This document shows, piece by piece, positions 60,829 through 64,000 of a stretch of DNA of 64,000 nt. The notes below the pieces were generated by a model. The model made no database searches, was not told the origin of the DNA, and worked only from the letters and a program-made list of their open reading frames with translations. How positions within the stretch are numbered: the stretch's first letter is position 1; every line of letters starts with the position of its first letter. The translations under genes and the position numbers were made by a program. Source of the stretch: F1-80-MAGs062 sp046345315 (GTDB lineage: Bacteria; Planctomycetota; Planctomycetia; Planctomycetales; Planctomycetaceae); the NCBI GenBank assembly GCA_046345315.1, contig JBKDKA010000091.1, forward strand, positions 11,615 through 75,614, given 5' to 3'.

Positions 60829-63081
60829 ATGATCAGAATCGTGCTCCCTGCTGCATACGCTTACCGACTGCGAAACGCCTTACTCTTCGTCGCAGGTCTG
60901 GTTCTTGCCGACCTGCTCCCTGCATTGACCGTATCCGATGCCGGCGAGATTCCTCGCGAGCACGGTGCTCCAGTCGATGGACGGTTCCGACCGACTTCCC
61001 TTCTGAACCCGGAAACTGATGTGTCGAATCCATTCTTTACGCCTTCACCGCTTCCTTTCTCTGCTCCCGATTTCCAGCGGGTTAAATCAGATGACTACGT
61101 CCCTGCGTTTGAAGCGGGAATGAAGCAGCAGCTCGAACAGATCGAAGCGATTGCTTCAAGCAGTGAGAAGCCAACTTTTGACAATACGCTCACGGCGATG
61201 GAGAAGTCCGGGGAAATTCTCCGCCGGGTCAATAATGTCTTTTTCAATATGACCTCTGCTCACACAAATGACGTGATTCAGGGGATCCAGAAGGAGATGG
61301 CTCCGAGGCTCGCAGCGCACTCAGACAACATCCGTCTTAATCGACGACTCTTCAGTCGCATTCGGGAGCTTCACGAACGGAAGCAGATGCTTCAGTTGTC
61401 GCCGGAGCAGCAGCAGTTGCTCAAGGAACAGTACGAAGACTTCGTTCGAGCGGGCGCGGAGCTGACTGACGAACAGCAGACGCAGCTCCGGGCGATGAAC
61501 GAGGAACTGTCTTCGCTGACGACTCAGTTCCAGGACAATCTGCTGGATGTAACCCGGGAACGCGCGGTGATTGTGGATCGCGTCGAGGACCTTGACGGGA
61601 TGGATCCCGCCGATATCGCAGCAGCAGCGGAAGCCGCAAAGTCTCGTGGACTCGAAGGGAAATATCTTCTCGCAATCACCAACACAACGCGCCAGCCGAC
61701 TCTGATTTCTCTGAAGAATCGAGATCTTCGTCGCCGGCTGTTTGAAGCGTCTGCCAATCGCGCGATCGGTGAGAACAAGGGGATCGATAATCGCCCTCTG
61801 GTGCTCAGGATGGCCAAGTTACGAGCTGATCGAGCACGAATCCTTGGTTTTCCGAATCATGCTGCGTGGCAGCTGCAGCCGCAGATGGCTCACAATCCTG
61901 AAGTCGCGGCGAAAATGCTCACGGACCTGATTCCCGCACTCCTTCAGAAAACGAAGGAAGAGTCCGCAGAAATTCTTGCGGCGATGGTCGCTGACGGAGC
62001 AGGAAGTGATCTTCAGCCGTGGGACTGGGAGTACTATGCGGAGAAAGTTCGCAAGGCCCTTTACGACATTGATGAGGCGGCGGCTCGTCCCTACTTTGAA
62101 CTGAATCAGGTTCTGCAGGATGGTGTCTTCTTCACGATGAATCGGCTCTACGGAATTACGTTCCGTGAACGAACCGATCTGCCGGTTTACCATCCGGATG
62201 TTCGTGTCTTTGACGTCCTCGAGGAAAACGGCGAACCGATCGGTCTCTTTTACGCGGACTATCTCCATCGGGAATCCAAGCGAGGCGGAGCCTGGATGAG
62301 TTCATTTGTTGACCAGTCCGGTCTTCTCAATGAGAAGCCTGTGATCGTCAACGTCATGAATATTCCTCGACCTGCTCCCGGGGAACCTGTGCTCCTGAGC
62401 TTCGATCACGTGACCACCATGTTCCACGAAATGGGTCATGGTGTGCATGGGCTCTTTTCGAAAGTTCAGTATCCGACATTATCCGGGACGTCAGTGCCAC
62501 GTGACTTTGTGGAGTTCCCTTCAACATTCAAGGAGGACTGGGCCATTCAGCCTGAAGTCCTTCGGAACTACGCGAAGCATTATCAGACCCGCGAAACGAT
62601 TCCCGCAGAACTTCTTGAGAAGCTGCTGCGAGCTCGCAGATTCAATCAGGGCTTCGAAACACTGGAGTATGTTGCCGCCGCCCTGCTGGATCTGAAATGG
62701 CATACACTCAGCAGTGATCAGATTCCGTCGGATGTTGAAGCCTTTGAAGAGGCCGCTCTGAAATCCTTCGGTATTCTGAACCCGCTGATTCCGCCACGGT
62801 ACCGATCCAGCTATTTCGCTCACATCTGGAGTGGTGGTTACTCGGCGAGCTATTACGCGTACATGTGGAGCGAAGTGCTGGCCGCAGACGCGTTTGCTTA
62901 TCAGCTGTCTCAGGGAGGCCTGACGCGAAGCAACGGAAACGCGTTCCGGGATGCAGTTCTGTCGCGGGGATACAGTCGTGATCCCATGCAGATGTATCGT
63001 TCATTTCGGGGCAAGGAGCCTTCCGTTGAGGGGCTTCTGATTCGTCGTGGACTGACACCGGCGAAGGAGTCGTCACGGTGA
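60829..63081 (+). CDS. dcp: M3 family metallopeptidase (peptidyl-dipeptidase Dcp / oligopeptidase A type), exported
   Basis: 750 residues. A signal-like hydrophobic segment (about 10-30) is followed by FFTPSPLPFSAPDFQRVKSDD, a helical N-terminal region (about 60-300), and the M3 catalytic domain. The zinc site is HEMGH (His533, Glu534, His537) with Glu562 in GTSVPRDFVEFPS. C-terminal SGGYSASYYAYMWSEVLAADAF is also conserved. It removes dipeptides or cleaves short peptides. The export signal suggests the periplasm. The stop codon overlaps the GTG start of the next gene. Confidence 0.93.
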   Translation: MIRIVLPAAYAYRLRNALLFVAGLVLADLLPALTVSDAGEIPREHGAPVDGRFRPTSLLNPETDVSNPFFTPSPLPFSAPDFQRVKSDDYVPAFEAGMKQQLEQIEAIASSSEKPTFDNTLTAMEKSGEILRRVNNVFFNMTSAHTNDVIQGIQKEMAPRLAAHSDNIRLNRRLFSRIRELHERKQMLQLSPEQQQLLKEQYEDFVRAGAELTDEQQTQLRAMNEELSSLTTQFQDNLLDVTRERAVIVDRVEDLDGMDPADIAAAAEAAKSRGLEGKYLLAITNTTRQPTLISLKNRDLRRRLFEASANRAIGENKGIDNRPLVLRMAKLRADRARILGFPNHAAWQLQPQMAHNPEVAAKMLTDLIPALLQKTKEESAEILAAMVADGAGSDLQPWDWEYYAEKVRKALYDIDEAAARPYFELNQVLQDGVFFTMNRLYGITFRERTDLPVYHPDVRVFDVLEENGEPIGLFYADYLHRESKRGGAWMSSFVDQSGLLNEKPVIVNVMNIPRPAPGEPVLLSFDHVTTMFHEMGHGVHGLFSKVQYPTLSGTSVPRDFVEFPSTFKEDWAIQPEVLRNYAKHYQTRETIPAELLEKLLRARRFNQGFETLEYVAAALLDLKWHTLSSDQIPSDVEAFEEAALKSFGILNPLIPPRYRSSYFAHIWSGGYSASYYAYMWSEVLAADAFAYQLSQGGLTRSNGNAFRDAVLSRGYSRDPMQMYRSFRGKEPSVEGLLIRRGLTPAKESSR

Positions 63082-64000
63082 GTCTCTGTTCGGATCGCGG
63101 CGATGTTTCCAGAAGATGGATCCGATGGAAGCGACTCTCCGCGATCACGATCGCTCTCTGTCTGGTCGGCAGCGTTTTCCGCCTGCAGGCTGCTGAACCT
63201 GTACGAACTGCGGGGCCATTGCCGAATGTTGTTCTCCTGATCGGCGACGATCAGGGATGGGCCGACTACGGCTTCATGGGACATCCCGAAGTCAGGACTC
63301 CGTCGCTCGATGCACTCGCAAGGCGAAGCGCGGTCTTTCGACGAGGCTATGTTCCGACGGCTCTCTGCCGCCCTTCGCTGATGACCATGATCACGGGGCG
63401 TTACCCTCATCGGCACGGAGTGACCGGAAACGACCCATGGCGATCTTCTGAATGCACGGAAGAGAATTTCGCAGATCTCCGGTCGCAGCTGATCGCTCAC
63501 GCATCAGAGTCACGAATGCTTCCGGAATTTCTTCAGGAGAAAGGCTACCGGAGTTTTCAGAGCGGCAAATGGTGGGAAGGAAACTTTCGCCTCGGTGGAT
63601 TTACTGGAGGAATGACTCGCGGGTTTCCTCAGCCTGGTGGTCGTCACGGTGATGATGGTCTTCGCATCGGAAGAGAAGGAGTCCGGCCGGTTCTGGATTT
63701 CATTGACGCGTCGGCAGAAGCGAAGAAGCCGTTTTTTGTCTGGTACGCACCGATGTTGCCTCACACGCCGCACAATCCTCCTGACAGGATTCTGAAACAC
63801 TATCAGGATCGAGGCTGTACGGCGGCCAGTGCGCGTTACTACGCCATGTGCGAATGGTACGATGAGACCTGTGGTCAGATCCTGCAGCATCTCGATCAAC
63901 ATGGTCTGACCGACGATACGATCGTGATTTCCGTCTGTGACAATGGCTGGATTCAGCCCGATCCGGAAAAGGCTCCTCTGCCCGATGGCTGGAAGCAGCC
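63078..64000 (+). CDS. Sulfatase (formylglycine type), truncated at window end
   Basis: 307 codons visible; the family is usually 450-600 residues, so the rest lies right of the window. GTG 63078 overlaps the M3 peptidase stop by 4 bp. Signal peptide (about 17-35) then LPNVVLLIGDDQGWADYGF (metal-binding Asp-Asp) and LCRPSLMTMITGRYP with Cys97 as the predicted formylglycine site. The motif is C-R-P-S-L, without the usual Arg at position +4 of CxPxR, as also found in some planctomycete subfamilies. Later FFVWYAPMLPHTPHNPP and DTIVISVCDNGWI match the fold. It cleaves sulfate esters, probably of polysaccharides. Confidence 0.92.
   Translation, partial: MSLCSDRGDVSRRWIRWKRLSAITIALCLVGSVFRLQAAEPVRTAGPLPNVVLLIGDDQGWADYGFMGHPEVRTPSLDALARRSAVFRRGYVPTALCRPSLMTMITGRYPHRHGVTGNDPWRSSECTEENFADLRSQLIAHASESRMLPEFLQEKGYRSFQSGKWWEGNFRLGGFTGGMTRGFPQPGGRHGDDGLRIGREGVRPVLDFIDASAEAKKPFFVWYAPMLPHTPHNPPDRILKHYQDRGCTAASARYYAMCEWYDETCGQILQHLDQHGLTDDTIVISVCDNGWIQPDPEKAPLPDGWKQ

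Noticed and set aside
1..64000. tRNA or rRNA genes
   Set aside because: No cloverleaf with a GTTCRA-type loop and CCA end, and no rRNA-like conserved blocks were noticed; a covariance search would be needed to exclude them fully.

Overview
The window comes from a planctomycete, most likely order Planctomycetales (inferred from gene content; base composition looks moderately GC-rich). Evidence: a DUF1501 protein, a Gfo/Idh/MocA oxidoreductase with a twin-arginine signal, an FG-GAP repeat protein coupled to a ceramidase-like protein, a formylglycine-type sulfatase, DUF11 surface lipoproteins, a HU protein with a long tail, and a dispersed palindromic repeat of the GGGACAGGCACC type.

Layout. 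(1) 1-5.2 kb, minus strand: a heavy-metal RND efflux operon (His-rich exported protein, CzcB-like adaptor, CzcA-like pump cut by the window edge). A four-helix-bundle (S23/IVS type) gene with AT-rich inverted ends sits between adaptor and pump, and a related 108-bp mini-insert lies in frame inside the pump gene. (2) 5.5-9.2 kb: a MarR regulator, YceI, a membrane protein and a DODA-type dioxygenase with candidate shared operators, then an MpsC-like (DUF2294) gene. (3) 9.5-27.2 kb, plus strand: a dense envelope/stress block. It holds a YflT-like protein, Dps, an HlyD/RbbA/permease ABC exporter (the HlyD gene is frameshifted), CsrA, a His/Gly-rich exported protein, CsbD, YqjD/YqjE-like membrane proteins, paralogous small secreted proteins, DUF3309, an lmo0937-type miniprotein, a repeat lipoprotein, a multi-PAS hybrid kinase and a receiver-MpsC fusion. 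Three related hairpin-plus-T-run terminators precede genes of this block. (4) 27.5-36.4 kb: one giant gene for cyclic beta-1,2-glucan synthase (NdvB type). (5) 36.4-44.7 kb, minus strand: a frameshifted GAF-GAF-MCP gene, a CNNM-CBS-EIIA fusion, a CnoX/YbbN-like thioredoxin-TPR protein and three surface/secreted proteins. (6) 45-64 kb: a LolA-like protein, CocE/NonD hydrolase, DUF1501, ceramidase-like and FG-GAP proteins, a Csp-like Cys-rich protein, Gfo/Idh/MocA, a GT39-like membrane protein, a dolichol-kinase-like protein, HU, M3 peptidase and a partial sulfatase.

How it fits together. Regions 3 and 4 read as a stress and osmotic programme: iron/DNA protection, membrane remodelling, an exporter, periplasmic glucan, and a phosphorelay pair at its downstream end. 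Throughout, intergenic spaces carry a structured palindromic repeat in two subtypes. All five type A copies follow a plus-strand gene in the same orientation, and in three cases the repeat's own conserved TAG is the stop codon of that gene. No tRNA, rRNA or CRISPR array was seen.
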